Positions 14,857 to 24,219 are shown, counted from the first letter of the stretch. The stretch: 64,000 bases of DNA from Streptomyces composti (GCF_012034205.1 NZ_JAATEM010000021.1:62001-126000); one strand, 5' to 3'. Program-made: numbers and translations. Notes: generated by a model not told the origin, from the letters alone.

Positions 14857-16929
14857 TCACTTCAGGTAGGGGCCGTCGGTGCCGATCTTGCCGGGGCCGT
14901 TCAGGACGTATGCCCGGAGATTGCCCTTGCCGGGGGCGGGGACGGACAGCGTGCCGTCCGTGACGTTCTTGGTGTCCCCGGTGACGGCGTCGGTGTAGGT
15001 GCCGTTGGGCACGCCGGTGAAGCCGGCTTCACCGGAGACGGTGACCAGGACGAAGCTGTCGGTGTCCCCGCTGGTGTAGCGGCGCTTGTAGGCCATCGTT
15101 CCGGAGATGCCCTCGGTGGAGTACTGGCCCATCTGGAGGGCGGGGATGGCGCGGCGGATCTGGTTGAGCCGCTGTACGTGCTTGACCAGGGGCTGGTCGA
15201 GGGTGTTCGCGATCTCGCCGCTCGCGCTGTCGACCTTCCCGAACTCGGAGGCGGTGACAGACCCCGCCAGGTGGTCGCCGTAGTAGGCGCGGCCGGTGGA
15301 CGCCAGCGGACACGTGGGCCCGCAGTCGATCTGCTTGCCGGCCTGGAACTCGATCTCCGAGCCGTACAGCAGGGTGGGCACGCCGCGGAAGGTCCACATC
15401 AGCGACATGTTCTCGGCCCACGCGTCGGTGCCGCCGGCGTAGCGGGTGGAGGACTTGTTCGGGCCGTAGTCGTGGCTGTCGACGTAGACGGCGTTGTACG
15501 TCGCGTCGTTGACGCTGTCGTCGGAGTCCTTGCCGTTGTTGAAGGCGTTCGGGGCGTCACCGAAGTTCATGTGCATCCGCATGTCGATGATGTTCATGCC
15601 GGAGAACTTCGAGCGGTCGGGGGCGTGGTAGGTGTTGCCGTCCAGGAAGGCGTTGGTGGAGGTGGGCTGGTTCGCGGGGCCCTGCGCCTGCTCGTACTCG
15701 TACATCTCCAGCGCCGCCTGGGCGTCGTCCGCGCTGTAGGTCTTGCGTTCCTTCCAGGTGTAGAACTGCGCGGAGTGGTTCACCGAACCGCGGTTCCACT
15801 TGTCGTTCACGAAGGCCGCCACCTCTCCGAAGACGTAGAAGTCGTCGGCCTTCGCCGCGCCGTACTTGGCCACCAGGCGATCGTGGATGGCGGGCAGGAA
15901 GCGGCGGTTGAAGGTGGTGCGGGGGATGTGTACGGCGGTGTCGATGCGGAAGCCGTCGACGCCCATGTCGATGTACTTGTTGTAGGTGTCGATCAGATAC
16001 TTCTGTACGTCGGCGTTCTCGGTGTTGAAGTCGGCCAGGTCCTCGTGCAGCCAGCAGCTGCGGGAGTCCTCGCCCTCCCAGTTGCCGATCCAGCACTGGT
16101 GGTACAGGGAGGCGGGAAACATGCCCTTGGTCGGGTTGGGCCACTGGCAGTTGTAGTTCTTGCGGCCCTCGGGATCGGTGGTGCCGGTGGGCTTGCCCCA
16201 GTCGGGGCAGGTGCTGTCGGCGGGCTGCTCGGAGGACCAGACGTCACCGTTGTAGGTCTTGCCCTGGGCGTTCTCTTCCAGGGGGTTGTACTCCTTGCCG
16301 GCCACGGGCGCGTCGTAGTAGTCCGACCAGTCCGCGTCCCGGATACCGAAGACGGTCGGCTCGAACAGGCCCTTCGCGCCCCAGCGTGAAGAGTGGTTGT
16401 AGACCACGTCCTGATAGATCTTGATGCCCTTGGCGTGCGCGGCGTCGATGAGCTGCTGGTAGGAGACGCCGTCGGACTCAAGGCGCGGGTCGATCCTGTA
16501 GAAGTCGTAGCCGTGGTAGCCGTGATAGTCGTAATCAGACCTGTTCATGACAACCGGAGTGATCCAGATCGCGGAGAACCCGAGCCCCTTGATGTAGTCG
16601 AGCCGGTCGGCCAGGCCCTTGAAGTCACCACGGAACATGGGGTCGCCGTTCGCGGCGTTGCCCGACTTCTCGTGCTGGCTGCCGCCGCGGTTGTTGGACG
16701 CGTCACCGTCGTAGAAGCGGGCGGTCATCGCGAAGTAGATCGAGTCCTTGCGGGGGTCACCTCCGAGCATGGTGGCGCTCGCGGCGCTCCCGCTCACCGC
16801 GCCCGGCTCGGCGGCAGGAGCGGCGAGAACGGTCGTCGGCAGCAGGGCGGCGAGAAGGCCCGCGAGGGCAAACCCGAGGACGGCGGCGATGCGCCCGCTT
16901 CTTCTGGGTGGGGACACGTTCCTGTGCAC
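14857..16929 (-). CDS. Secreted GH13 alpha-amylase family glycosidase
   Basis: A 690-aa extracellular enzyme acting on alpha-1,4-glucans. A Sec signal peptide covers about residues 1-37 (VLGFALAGLLAALLPTTVLA). All four GH13 regions are present: DVVYNH 174-179, GFRID with nucleophile D330, FGEV with acid/base E369, and VDSHD with D487. The C-terminal beta domain has no obvious starch-binding module. The GTG at 16929 is chosen for its AAGGAG site and because it precedes the signal peptide directly. A CTTGC-rich element upstream suggests MalR-type control. It sits at the edge of the island and may act on starch or pullulan rather than the island's main substrate. Confidence 0.93.
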   Translation of the reverse strand: MHRNVSPPRRSGRIAAVLGFALAGLLAALLPTTVLAAPAAEPGAVSGSAASATMLGGDPRKDSIYFAMTARFYDGDASNNRGGSQHEKSGNAANGDPMFRGDFKGLADRLDYIKGLGFSAIWITPVVMNRSDYDYHGYHGYDFYRIDPRLESDGVSYQQLIDAAHAKGIKIYQDVVYNHSSRWGAKGLFEPTVFGIRDADWSDYYDAPVAGKEYNPLEENAQGKTYNGDVWSSEQPADSTCPDWGKPTGTTDPEGRKNYNCQWPNPTKGMFPASLYHQCWIGNWEGEDSRSCWLHEDLADFNTENADVQKYLIDTYNKYIDMGVDGFRIDTAVHIPRTTFNRRFLPAIHDRLVAKYGAAKADDFYVFGEVAAFVNDKWNRGSVNHSAQFYTWKERKTYSADDAQAALEMYEYEQAQGPANQPTSTNAFLDGNTYHAPDRSKFSGMNIIDMRMHMNFGDAPNAFNNGKDSDDSVNDATYNAVYVDSHDYGPNKSSTRYAGGTDAWAENMSLMWTFRGVPTLLYGSEIEFQAGKQIDCGPTCPLASTGRAYYGDHLAGSVTASEFGKVDSASGEIANTLDQPLVKHVQRLNQIRRAIPALQMGQYSTEGISGTMAYKRRYTSGDTDSFVLVTVSGEAGFTGVPNGTYTDAVTGDTKNVTDGTLSVPAPGKGNLRAYVLNGPGKIGTDGPYLK

Positions 16930-17009
16930 TGCGGCTCCTTCAGTGGGGGAAGGGCAGGGCTGCGCAGGACGGTGCACACGTGCAGCCCCACGGACAGTTC
17001 CTGTCATCC

Positions 17010-17038
17010 CTTGCAGGAACTTGCCGCAAGATATTGCG
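17010..17038 (-). promoter_or_regulatory. Putative MalR-type operator upstream of the amylase
   Basis: The stretch holds cttgcagg, cttgccgcaag and the inverted repeat ccgcaa-gata-ttgcgg within 29 bases, about 80-110 bases upstream of the amylase start. CTTGC repeats are the known feature of maltose-responsive LacI-family operators in Streptomyces amylase promoters. Assignment to MalR is inference. Confidence 0.5.
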
Positions 17039-17156
17039 GAACGGAGGCCGCGTAAAGGCTTCGCGCACCGCGTTGTGGTGCCGGACTCTGCCGCGCCACC
17101 CTCCCTCCATGGGCGTCCGCAGGTACGGCACGACCATGCGGGCACGGGCACCGTGG

Positions 17157-18110
17157 TCAGCGGACGGTGGTCCCGTCTCCCCGGTCGCACAGGGCCAGTT
17201 CGTCCCGCGTCGGCAGTCCCTCCCAGTCCCCGCGGGTCGCGACGGCGAAGCCCGCCGTGGTGACGGCCCGGCGCAGGCGGCCTGTCGCATCGGCGCCGTC
17301 GAGAGCAGCGGACAGATAGCCGGCCACGAAGGCGTCGCCCGCGCCGACAACGTCGACCGCTGGAACGCGCCGGGCCGGCAGGTCGGCGCGTCCTTGCGCG
17401 GTGTAGACGGTGGCGCCCCGCGCACCGCGCTTGACGACGACGTCCCTGACTCCCTGCGCCAGGAGGCTCTTCACGCCGTCGGCCTCCCCCATGACTCGTT
17501 CAAGGGCGAGAGGCAACTCGTCTTCGGAGGCGACGAGTAAGTCGGTACCGGCCAGCAGTGGCCGGAGCGCCTCGCGGGCGCTGTCGGTCGTCCACAGCCG
17601 GGTACGGAAGTTGACGTCCAGGCAGACTGTGATTCCCGCCTGGCGGGCCGCCGTCACGGCGGCCCGGGCGGCCTCGGCCGCCGATGGGGCGAGAGCAGGG
17701 GTGATGCCCGTCAAGTGCAGGACGCGCACTCCGGCTGTGAGGGCGGGAAGGACGTCCGCGGCAAGGAGGGCCGAACCGGCGGATCCCGCGCGGTAGTAGT
17801 GCACACGCGTCAGCGTGCCCAGGCGCGGCTCTGTCAGCAGCAGCCCCGTAGGGCGGCCAGTGTCGTCCGTGACCGCATAGTCGGTGTCGATGCCCTCCGC
17901 GCGCAGCGTGCGCAACACGAGCGCACCGAGTTCGTCCGCGCCGACCCGGCCCACCCAACGCACTCGGTGGCCGAGCCGGGCGAGGCCGATCGCGACGTTG
18001 GATTCCGCCCCCGCAGCGGACAGGCCGAGGCATCCGCCCAGCCGCAGGGGCCCGTCGGCCCGCAGCGCTGCCATCGTTTCGCCGAATGTGACGACATCCG
18101 GAGCACTCAC
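17157..18110 (-). CDS. kdgK: 2-keto-3-deoxygluconate/galactonate kinase (PfkB family)
   Basis: A 317-aa PfkB-family sugar kinase. The N-terminal TFGETMAAL and AAGAESNVAIGLARLG, the KRGARGATVY segment, and the C-terminal anion hole VVGAGDAF (G256-D259, with catalytic D259) are all present. It should phosphorylate 2-keto-3-deoxygluconate or -galactonate. The GTG at 18110 overlaps the aldolase stop as GTGA, giving translational coupling; another GTG six bases upstream is possible. Substrate choice is inferred from the KDPG aldolase partner and the galactonate-type dehydratase at 35496. Confidence 0.88.
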   Translation of the reverse strand: MSAPDVVTFGETMAALRADGPLRLGGCLGLSAAGAESNVAIGLARLGHRVRWVGRVGADELGALVLRTLRAEGIDTDYAVTDDTGRPTGLLLTEPRLGTLTRVHYYRAGSAGSALLAADVLPALTAGVRVLHLTGITPALAPSAAEAARAAVTAARQAGITVCLDVNFRTRLWTTDSAREALRPLLAGTDLLVASEDELPLALERVMGEADGVKSLLAQGVRDVVVKRGARGATVYTAQGRADLPARRVPAVDVVGAGDAFVAGYLSAALDGADATGRLRRAVTTAGFAVATRGDWEGLPTRDELALCDRGDGTTVR

Positions 18111-18766
18111 CGACACCGTCCCTCCGTCGCCGTGCGGAACTGAGCCGCACGCCTGCGCAGTTCGCTGAGGTCTCCGCCGTCCGCCGCGTCCCCGATAAGG
18201 GGAGATCCCACGCCGACGGCGACCGCACCCTCGGAGAGGTATGCGCGGGCGCGAGCCGCGTCCACCCCGCCGACGGGCACGAACGGCACGTCGGGGAACG
18301 GACCGCGCAGCGCCTTCAGATAGCTGGGTCCGGTGGCGGAGGCGGGGAAGAGCTTGACGGCGCACGCTCCGCGGGCGACGGCACTTTCGATCTCGCTTGG
18401 TGTGAGCGCCCCCATCAGTACGGGAACCTCGTCGAGCCGGCTCGACGACAGGCCGTCGACAAGTCCCGGGGTGACAAGGTAGGACGCGCCGGCCTCGATC
18501 GCACGTACGGCGTCCGCCGCCGTGCGCACGGTTCCTGCGCCCACCAGTGACTTCGGACCGAGTTCCGCGCGGGCCTGCGCGATCACGTGCAGCGCGTCCG
18601 TGGAGGTCAGCGAGATCTCGACAACCTCGATGCCCTCCTCGGCCAGGGCGATCACCGTGCGTAGCGCGGACTCCGGGGCCGTGCCGCGCACGATCGCCAG
18701 CAGACGCCCCGCACGCAGCGAGTCCATGAGCCGGACGTGAGGGGGAGGCGAGCCCACAGGGTTCAT
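18107..18766 (-). CDS. 2-keto-3-deoxy-6-phosphogluconate/galactonate aldolase
   Basis: A 219-aa class I aldolase of the KDPG/KHG family (usual length 205-220). The Schiff-base lysine is K138 in VKLFPAS; E50 in VVEISLT, GAGTV at 77-81, VTPG at 98-101 and the phosphate-binding VGGV are in place. It splits 2-keto-3-deoxy-6-phospho-sugar acids into pyruvate and glyceraldehyde 3-phosphate. The first ATG (18766) is used; a Met at residue 14 is an alternative because the ribosome-binding site is weak. It is the first gene of a two-gene unit with kdgK. Confidence 0.9.
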   Translation of the reverse strand: MNPVGSPPPHVRLMDSLRAGRLLAIVRGTAPESALRTVIALAEEGIEVVEISLTSTDALHVIAQARAELGPKSLVGAGTVRTAADAVRAIEAGASYLVTPGLVDGLSSSRLDEVPVLMGALTPSEIESAVARGACAVKLFPASATGPSYLKALRGPFPDVPFVPVGGVDAARARAYLSEGAVAVGVGSPLIGDAADGGDLSELRRRAAQFRTATEGRCR

Positions 18767-18894
18767 TGGACGGGTCTCTCCAGGGTGGTGAGTTGTGCGG
18801 GGGTGGAGCTGGGTGGCGGGTGCTTCTGCTTCATGTCGGGCTCGCGCGTGTGAACGCGGGTCCGGAATGCGGGGAGCCGCCGGAGAGGCCGAAG

Positions 18895-19893
18895 TCACGC
18901 GTACCCGGGGCTCACGTAGCCGACGCCGGCGCGCCCTACCGGAACGTACTGGCCCCATCTGCCGCCGCCGTGGTAAACCCGTCCGTATCCGCCTGATCCG
19001 TCCTGAACGAGGATGCCGCTCATTCCGGTCGGCGTCAGCGTCGGCCACGTGGCGTAGGTACCGATCCCGTCGGTGGCGATGTGCGCAGGGTCGGGTTTCG
19101 GGAACAGCGTGTCCCTGAAGGTGTGGTGTGACGGGTCGGTCTCGACCCATACCGACCCTCGCTCGATCTCGAATCGCAGAGGGGAGAATCCGTCCGAGGA
19201 GCCGAACCACATGAGGATCGGCAGGCCGCCCTCGTAGGGGGCGCCCTTCTCATGCAGATCGACCCGCCGCAGCTTGTAGACCCCAATGGGTTTGTCCGTC
19301 TTGGAGGCTTCCACTTTCGTGAAGATCCCCTGGTAGTTCGAGAAGCCCGACAGCCCGTCGACCCGGAGTTCCTTGACGCCTCCCCAGAACTGAAGAACGT
19401 CGGCGTGGAGGCCGCTCTTGATGCCCTTGCGTCCTTCGATCCGGCAGTTCTCGATCTGGATGATCGCCTCCGGCGCATCGCCACCAATTCCGTCTGCCAC
19501 GACGTCGGTACCGGAGAACAGAACTCCTTCGATGTGGACGATACGGCCGTTGGTCATCGGGCGGTTCCAGGTGGTCTTTCTGATGTTGAGTCCGCCGTCG
19601 GCGATCTCTCCACCGATGATGACGATGTTGCGCCCGCCGAAGATCTGAAAGCCCCCGGTGGTCTGCAGCTTCGTCACCACGTAATCCGTGTCGGGGTCCA
19701 GGCTCAGGTTCTCTGACGATGTGATCTCGATCGGTGTATATCCCGAGGTGTTCGGCGGTGCCCACTTCAGCGGTTCGGGAGCCGCCTCGGCAACGCTGCC
19801 GATGAGTCCGGATGACCCGGAGATGCCCAACGCGCCTCCGGCGACAGCCACCCTGCGGAGGAAGTTCCGACGGTTCATTGCATGACGTGCCAT
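18895..19893 (-). CDS. TAT-exported right-handed beta-helix-like protein, unknown function
   Basis: A 332-aa secreted protein. A twin-arginine signal (MNRRNFLRRVAVAGGALG, cleavage near AEA) is followed by short repeated strands such as NIVIIGGEIADGG, GRIVHIEGVLF and AIIQIENCRIEG, the ladder pattern of pectate-lyase-like beta-helices. No known lyase or hydrolase catalytic set was identified; candidates such as GLHADVLQFWGG and WFGSSDG are visible. The ATG at 19893 has an AGAGGTGG site; a later ATG at 19878 directly precedes the RR motif. It is transcribed divergently from the dehydrogenase at 20430, with a regulon element in between. It may bind or cut the island's polysaccharide (inference). 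Confidence 0.8.
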   Translation of the reverse strand: MARHAMNRRNFLRRVAVAGGALGISGSSGLIGSVAEAAPEPLKWAPPNTSGYTPIEITSSENLSLDPDTDYVVTKLQTTGGFQIFGGRNIVIIGGEIADGGLNIRKTTWNRPMTNGRIVHIEGVLFSGTDVVADGIGGDAPEAIIQIENCRIEGRKGIKSGLHADVLQFWGGVKELRVDGLSGFSNYQGIFTKVEASKTDKPIGVYKLRRVDLHEKGAPYEGGLPILMWFGSSDGFSPLRFEIERGSVWVETDPSHHTFRDTLFPKPDPAHIATDGIGTYATWPTLTPTGMSGILVQDGSGGYGRVYHGGGRWGQYVPVGRAGVGYVSPGYA

Positions 19894-20084
19894 CGTTGCC
19901 ACCTCTGTCATCGCTCGTGCGAACACATGCCGCGAGTTCTGCAAAGCGTCGGCCTCAGTGTCGACGCCTGCTGCCACGTGCCCTGCGCCGATACGAAGGG
20001 GCATGGCCTCAGGCGATCGGCCAGGTCTTTATGAACTCGGTGTTGCGCATTGGTTTCACGCTATGGATGGACAGCCGCAGTGGA

Positions 20085-20117
20085 TTGGACCCCGTGGTCA
20101 AACCCTGTACTTTCTGG
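20085..20117 (+). promoter_or_regulatory. Island regulon element, copy A
   Basis: TTGGAC, 14 nt, then CTGTACTTTCTGG. It lies about 190 bases upstream of the leftward beta-helix gene and in the same intergenic region as the rightward dehydrogenase. It is one of five copies. The rest of the 536-base gap (19894-20429) holds no convincing gene. Confidence 0.65.
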
Positions 20118-20429
20118 TCGCCAGGTTGTTTATCGGCGTCCTATGGCCCGCCGGTGTTCTTCGGCTGGAACAGGTATGTCCCCTGAGCGTCAAATGAGGC
20201 CCCCCCGGCAATGTGACTCGATGCAGGGTCGAGTACGCTCTGGCACGCTCATGGTCGGGATTGGCGCAAGCCCGTGCGTAGTTGGGGGGGATTGACTTCA
20301 GCGGGAAAGGGCCGTATGGCGAAACAGGCGGATGAGTGCCTTTTGGATCGACGCCCACCGGTTTGGGATTAGGTGCCGCGCCCGGCGGCAGGTGGAGCTT
20401 TGGCAGCGGGATGAGCGGAGAGCGTGAGT

Positions 20430-21440
20430 ATGGGCAACCGTCACAGAGCAGTTCTGGCGATGCGGGCAGGGATCGCAAGGAAGATCTTCTCCAGCCGTAC
20501 GCGGGCAAGGATGCGGGAAGTCGTCGATGTCGATTTCGACGTGTGCCTCGACAGCTTTGACCGGGCGTCGGCGCTGTCCGCACTGGCCGAGGCACACATT
20601 CTGCTGACCGGCTGGGGGGCTCCGCGGGTCGACGCCGACGTGCTGCGGCATGCTCCCGAGCTGGCCGCGGTGGCACACGCCGGAGGCTCGGTGAAGGCGC
20701 ACCTGGACCGGGCGTGCTGGGAGCGCGGAATCGCCGTGTCGACGGCGGCCGGCGTCAACGCGCAGCCGGTCGCCGAGTACACCCTGGCCATGATCCTGCT
20801 CGCCGGCAAGAAGGTCCATCCCATCTGGCGGCGGTACCAGGAGCGACGGGAGCACATCGATCTGCTGGAGGAATTTCCGGGGATCGGTAACCACCAGCGC
20901 CGGGTGGGCATCATCGGACTGTCCCGCATCGGGCGGCGGGTCGTGGAACTGCTCAGGCCGTTCGATCTTGTGCTCGCAGCCTACGACCCCTACCTGGACG
21001 ACGAGGAGGCCGCGAAGCTCGGGCTGCTCCGCATGTCGCTGGACGAGTTGATGAGCTGGGCGGACACCGTCACCCTGCACGCGCCGGCGCTCCCTGAGAC
21101 CCGACAGATGATCGACGCGCGACGGCTCGCTCTGCTGCCGGACGGGGCCACCGTGATCAACACCGCCCGCGGTTGGCTGGTGGACCACGACGCGCTGCTC
21201 GCCGAGCTGTCCGCGGGGCGGCTGGATGCCGTGCTCGATGTGACCGAGCCCGACGTGCCGCCGAGCGATTCGCCGCTGTACCGTCTGCCGAACGTCACGC
21301 TCACCCCTCACCTGGCCGGCGCCATGGGCAACGAGCTGTACCGGCTGGGGGACTGGGTGGCCGACGAGGTCGGACGGTTCGCTCGCGGCCTGCCGTTCGC
21401 GGCGCCCGTCTCACTAGAGGATCTGGCGCGGATGGCCTGA
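20430..21440 (+). CDS. D-2-hydroxyacid dehydrogenase family protein
   Basis: A 336-aa NAD(P)-dependent oxidoreductase of the phosphoglycerate/hydroxypyruvate dehydrogenase family. The dinucleotide site GIIGLSRIGRRV has Ser inside the Gly pattern. The catalytic Arg is in NTARGWLVD, the Glu-type segment is DVTEPDVP and the His is in LTPHLAGAMG. It should reduce a 2-oxo acid or oxidise a 2-hydroxy acid. The ATG at 20430 is favoured because GGAG is 9 nt away; the GTG at 20424 is only 3 nt from it. As the only rightward catabolic gene near the lyase, it may handle a sugar-acid or pyruvate-derived product (inference). Confidence 0.85.
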   Translation: MGNRHRAVLAMRAGIARKIFSSRTRARMREVVDVDFDVCLDSFDRASALSALAEAHILLTGWGAPRVDADVLRHAPELAAVAHAGGSVKAHLDRACWERGIAVSTAAGVNAQPVAEYTLAMILLAGKKVHPIWRRYQERREHIDLLEEFPGIGNHQRRVGIIGLSRIGRRVVELLRPFDLVLAAYDPYLDDEEAAKLGLLRMSLDELMSWADTVTLHAPALPETRQMIDARRLALLPDGATVINTARGWLVDHDALLAELSAGRLDAVLDVTEPDVPPSDSPLYRLPNVTLTPHLAGAMGNELYRLGDWVADEVGRFARGLPFAAPVSLEDLARMA

Positions 21441-21447
21441 CGCCACA

Positions 21448-21479
21448 GCCGCGCCGCGACCCCCAGGTCGCGGCGCGGC
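21448..21479. terminator. Bidirectional terminator between convergent genes
   Basis: A perfect 14-bp GC-rich stem (21448-21461 with 21466-21479, loop ccca) lies between the dehydrogenase stop at 21440 and the lyase stop at 21517. Confidence 0.9.
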
Positions 21480-21516
21480 AGGGGCGAGGGGCGGGTGCGA
21501 GGCCCGCAGGTCTCAC

Positions 21517-23970
21517 TCAGCAGCGGCGGGAGAACCGGGCGTGATGGCTGTCGCCGAGCCCGGCGCTGGTGTCGATGCTCAGCACGAGGGACGGCGAGGA
21601 TCGGGTCACCGTGACGGTGGGATCGGCTTCCGCCAGACGGTACGAGCCGAGGGTGAGTTCGATCCCGACGGTCTTGCTCGACTGCGTCGGATCGGCGACG
21701 CTGACCACGAGTTGGTCGCTTGTTCTGCGCAGCATGACCGAGCATGGGGCCGACACACGGATGTTGGCCAGGTCCGCGGCGGCGAAGAAGTTGACACCGA
21801 ACTCGTTGTCGTTCACCCGTACGGCCTGGACGTCCTTCGTGTTGGCGAGGATCTGGAAGTCCGGGTTCTCCGCGAGCGCCGCCGTCTGTGCGGCATCCGC
21901 GCCTGGCACCAGCACGTACGCGTAGTCCGCCCCGGTGGGGGAGGTGCCGTGGTCCAGCCACATCGTGACGAAGCGCCGCGTGGTCGGGTCGCTCTTGCTG
22001 TTGCCGATGTCCTGCCACGCGCCGGTGCGCTCTTCGCGCAGCGCCGACAGCCGTGCGCCGGTCCGCGGGAAGAGATAGCCGCCGACTCCCTCCAGGTGGG
22101 CCCAGCGCACCTTGCGGGTGGCCGACCAGCCCAGCTCGGTCGGCTGGACCTCGCCGTCGAGGGTCAGTACGTTCCTGCCGCTTGTGTGCAGGCTCCGGTT
22201 CTCCACGATGGTCTCGACCGGATGGCCGCTGACGTCGGTGATACCGGCGCCCAGGGCGATGACGTATTTGTCGAAGCAGAACCAGGACTTGCGCGCGCGC
22301 AGCGGCGGCTGCTTGCCGACCAGATCGCGGTGCTGGATACCCTCCAGGTCCATACCGACGGCGCCGTGGCGTCCTTCGAGTGAGGCGCCGCCCACCCAAG
22401 TGGCGCTCGCTGGATGTGCCTCCCCCCATTCCCCGCCCGTCTTGTCCGGCAGCGGCATCTTGTTCAAGGTGATGCCGGGAATCCGGTACGGGTCGACGGT
22501 GGGCCAGTAGTCGTCATCGAACTGGCCGTTGTCGGCGTCGTTGTAGAGGTAGGTGGCGCCTTCGCCGGTGTGGAAGCCCTTGCGGTTCTCGCCCGCGCCG
22601 GTCTCGTAGTAGGCAACGCGCTTGCTGGCCATCGCGATGCCGAGCGCCCAGCCGGGCCGGCGGTGCACCGCGCGCGCCATGCCGGCGAACATGGTGAACC
22701 CGACCGGTTCGGGCGCCGGCTTCACCGAGTCGTCGGCGAGCAGCCGCGAGAGCACCGCGATGCGCGGGATGCTGGCGTCCTTGAAGACGTTGTCGTAGGT
22801 GTCGCGGTCCAGCCAGCCGCGGCACATCGCCCGCCATCGTGCTGCCCGCTGCGGATCGTCCTGTTCGACGCTGTCGGCGAGTACGGTCACGCGCTCGATG
22901 ACGGTGTGTGCCTGATGGTGGCCGCGCTCGCCGAAGCGGCTCAGGGACCGGCCACGTACGAAGTCCATCATCTGGTTGTTGAAGACGACCGGCGCGTAGG
23001 TGCGTTCCACGGAGTCCAGGAACACGCTGCGGTTCGCCCCGAACTCCCAGGGGGACCCGGTCAGCAGCGCGAGGAGGTCGATTACCCGGCTGAGCAGGAT
23101 CACGCCGTAAGCGCCGGTGTAGGCCACGGTCTTGTGGTGGATGTACGAGCCGTCCTGGTAGAGGCCGTCCCCTGAGCTGACGTAGCGGAAGATCTCGCCG
23201 AGCGCGTCCCGGGCCTGGGTGATCTTTTCGCCGGATCTGCCGAGGATTCCCCGCAGGGCGACGTTCAGGCACAGGTCGGCCCGGTTGGCGCCGGTGGAGA
23301 GCTCGGTGTAGGGCTCCTGCATGTTGTACCGGGGGTCCGGCACGAACCGGTCGACGGCGGCCAGATAGTCCGCCAGGTCGGCGGGGTCGATGGAGTCGTG
23401 GACCAGAGCGCAGGTGTTCAGCATCTGGGCGGGGCCGCCGATCTCGAAGTCCCACCAGTTGGAGTACTCGCGCGGGATGCCGGCGTTGTAGCCGTGGTCG
23501 TGGGCGGTCTTGAGCCCCGCCACCACATCGGCGAGCACGTCCGGGTTCTGGTAGTAGGTGCAGCCCGGTGTCGCCCAGCCTTTGGCGATGCCAGCCAGCC
23601 GCGTGTAGGTCGAGGTGATGATCCAGGACGCCTGGGTGTCGTTCGGGTCGGACAGGTCACGGAACCGCAGGTCGGTGAAGACCTGGGTCCGGTCGGGGCT
23701 GCGGTCGATGCGGTAGCGACCGGTGCGTACGGTGCTGTCCAGGCCTCGCAGCCCGTCGCGGAAGAGCGGGTCGGACGGATCGAACGGGACACCCGTCAGC
23801 CGGTCGCGCCACGCCAGACGCAGGTCGTCGAACGCGTCGGCGGTCGTCCCGGTCGCGGCGGCGGCACGCGGCAAACCGCTCGCCGCCAGAAGAACGCCGC
23901 CGCCGATTCCGGCGAGAAGCCGTCTCCGGCTCACCCCTGCCGTCTCGCCGGTCGAGGATTCGCTGGTCAT
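21517..23970 (-). CDS. Secreted polysaccharide lyase, PL8 family
   Basis: An 817-aa TAT-exported lyase (SRRRLLAGIGGGVLLAASG, cleavage near AAA at residue 38). The alpha/alpha-toroid half carries the PL8 signatures NWWDFEIGGPAQMLNT (starting about residue 171), ANRADLCLN, and DGSYIHHKTVAYTGAYG with the catalytic His and Tyr; the beta-sandwich half follows to the end. PL8 enzymes cleave hyaluronate, chondroitin or xanthan by beta-elimination next to a uronic acid. Full length for the family (~750-820). The nearby mannosidases, glucosidase and esterase argue for xanthan-like glycan rather than glycosaminoglycan. A regulon element lies ~250 bases upstream. Confidence 0.92.
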   Translation of the reverse strand: MTSESSTGETAGVSRRRLLAGIGGGVLLAASGLPRAAAATGTTADAFDDLRLAWRDRLTGVPFDPSDPLFRDGLRGLDSTVRTGRYRIDRSPDRTQVFTDLRFRDLSDPNDTQASWIITSTYTRLAGIAKGWATPGCTYYQNPDVLADVVAGLKTAHDHGYNAGIPREYSNWWDFEIGGPAQMLNTCALVHDSIDPADLADYLAAVDRFVPDPRYNMQEPYTELSTGANRADLCLNVALRGILGRSGEKITQARDALGEIFRYVSSGDGLYQDGSYIHHKTVAYTGAYGVILLSRVIDLLALLTGSPWEFGANRSVFLDSVERTYAPVVFNNQMMDFVRGRSLSRFGERGHHQAHTVIERVTVLADSVEQDDPQRAARWRAMCRGWLDRDTYDNVFKDASIPRIAVLSRLLADDSVKPAPEPVGFTMFAGMARAVHRRPGWALGIAMASKRVAYYETGAGENRKGFHTGEGATYLYNDADNGQFDDDYWPTVDPYRIPGITLNKMPLPDKTGGEWGEAHPASATWVGGASLEGRHGAVGMDLEGIQHRDLVGKQPPLRARKSWFCFDKYVIALGAGITDVSGHPVETIVENRSLHTSGRNVLTLDGEVQPTELGWSATRKVRWAHLEGVGGYLFPRTGARLSALREERTGAWQDIGNSKSDPTTRRFVTMWLDHGTSPTGADYAYVLVPGADAAQTAALAENPDFQILANTKDVQAVRVNDNEFGVNFFAAADLANIRVSAPCSVMLRRTSDQLVVSVADPTQSSKTVGIELTLGSYRLAEADPTVTVTRSSPSLVLSIDTSAGLGDSHHARFSRRC

Positions 23971-24219
23971 ACTTGTCCCTCTCCTTCGCCTGAAGCTCCG
24001 TCCAGCGGCCGCGGACGTGGCCGTCCGCACATCACCGGTGCCGGGCTCGCCGTGGGCGCCGGACAAGCCACGCCATGCCACGCGACCGTCAATCAGCGGC
24101 GAGCGCGACGGACTGGGGAGGCCGCCGGCGCCCGAACCCCCGGGCGCACCCTGGGCGCCGAGCCGTAACATCTCGTTCACACAGTGGTGCGCAACGTATC
24201 GGCCGCCCCGGAGCGCGTC

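Noticed and set aside
18895..19893. Calling the beta-helix protein a pectate lyase
   Set aside because: The strand ladder fits, but the calcium-binding Asp set and catalytic Arg/Lys pattern of pectate lyases were not found.
20011..20186. C-terminal remnant of a leftward secreted protein (ending NTEFIKTWPIA)
   Set aside because: Readable for about 55 codons but interrupted by a stop and overlapping a regulon element; no family match, so chance is as likely.
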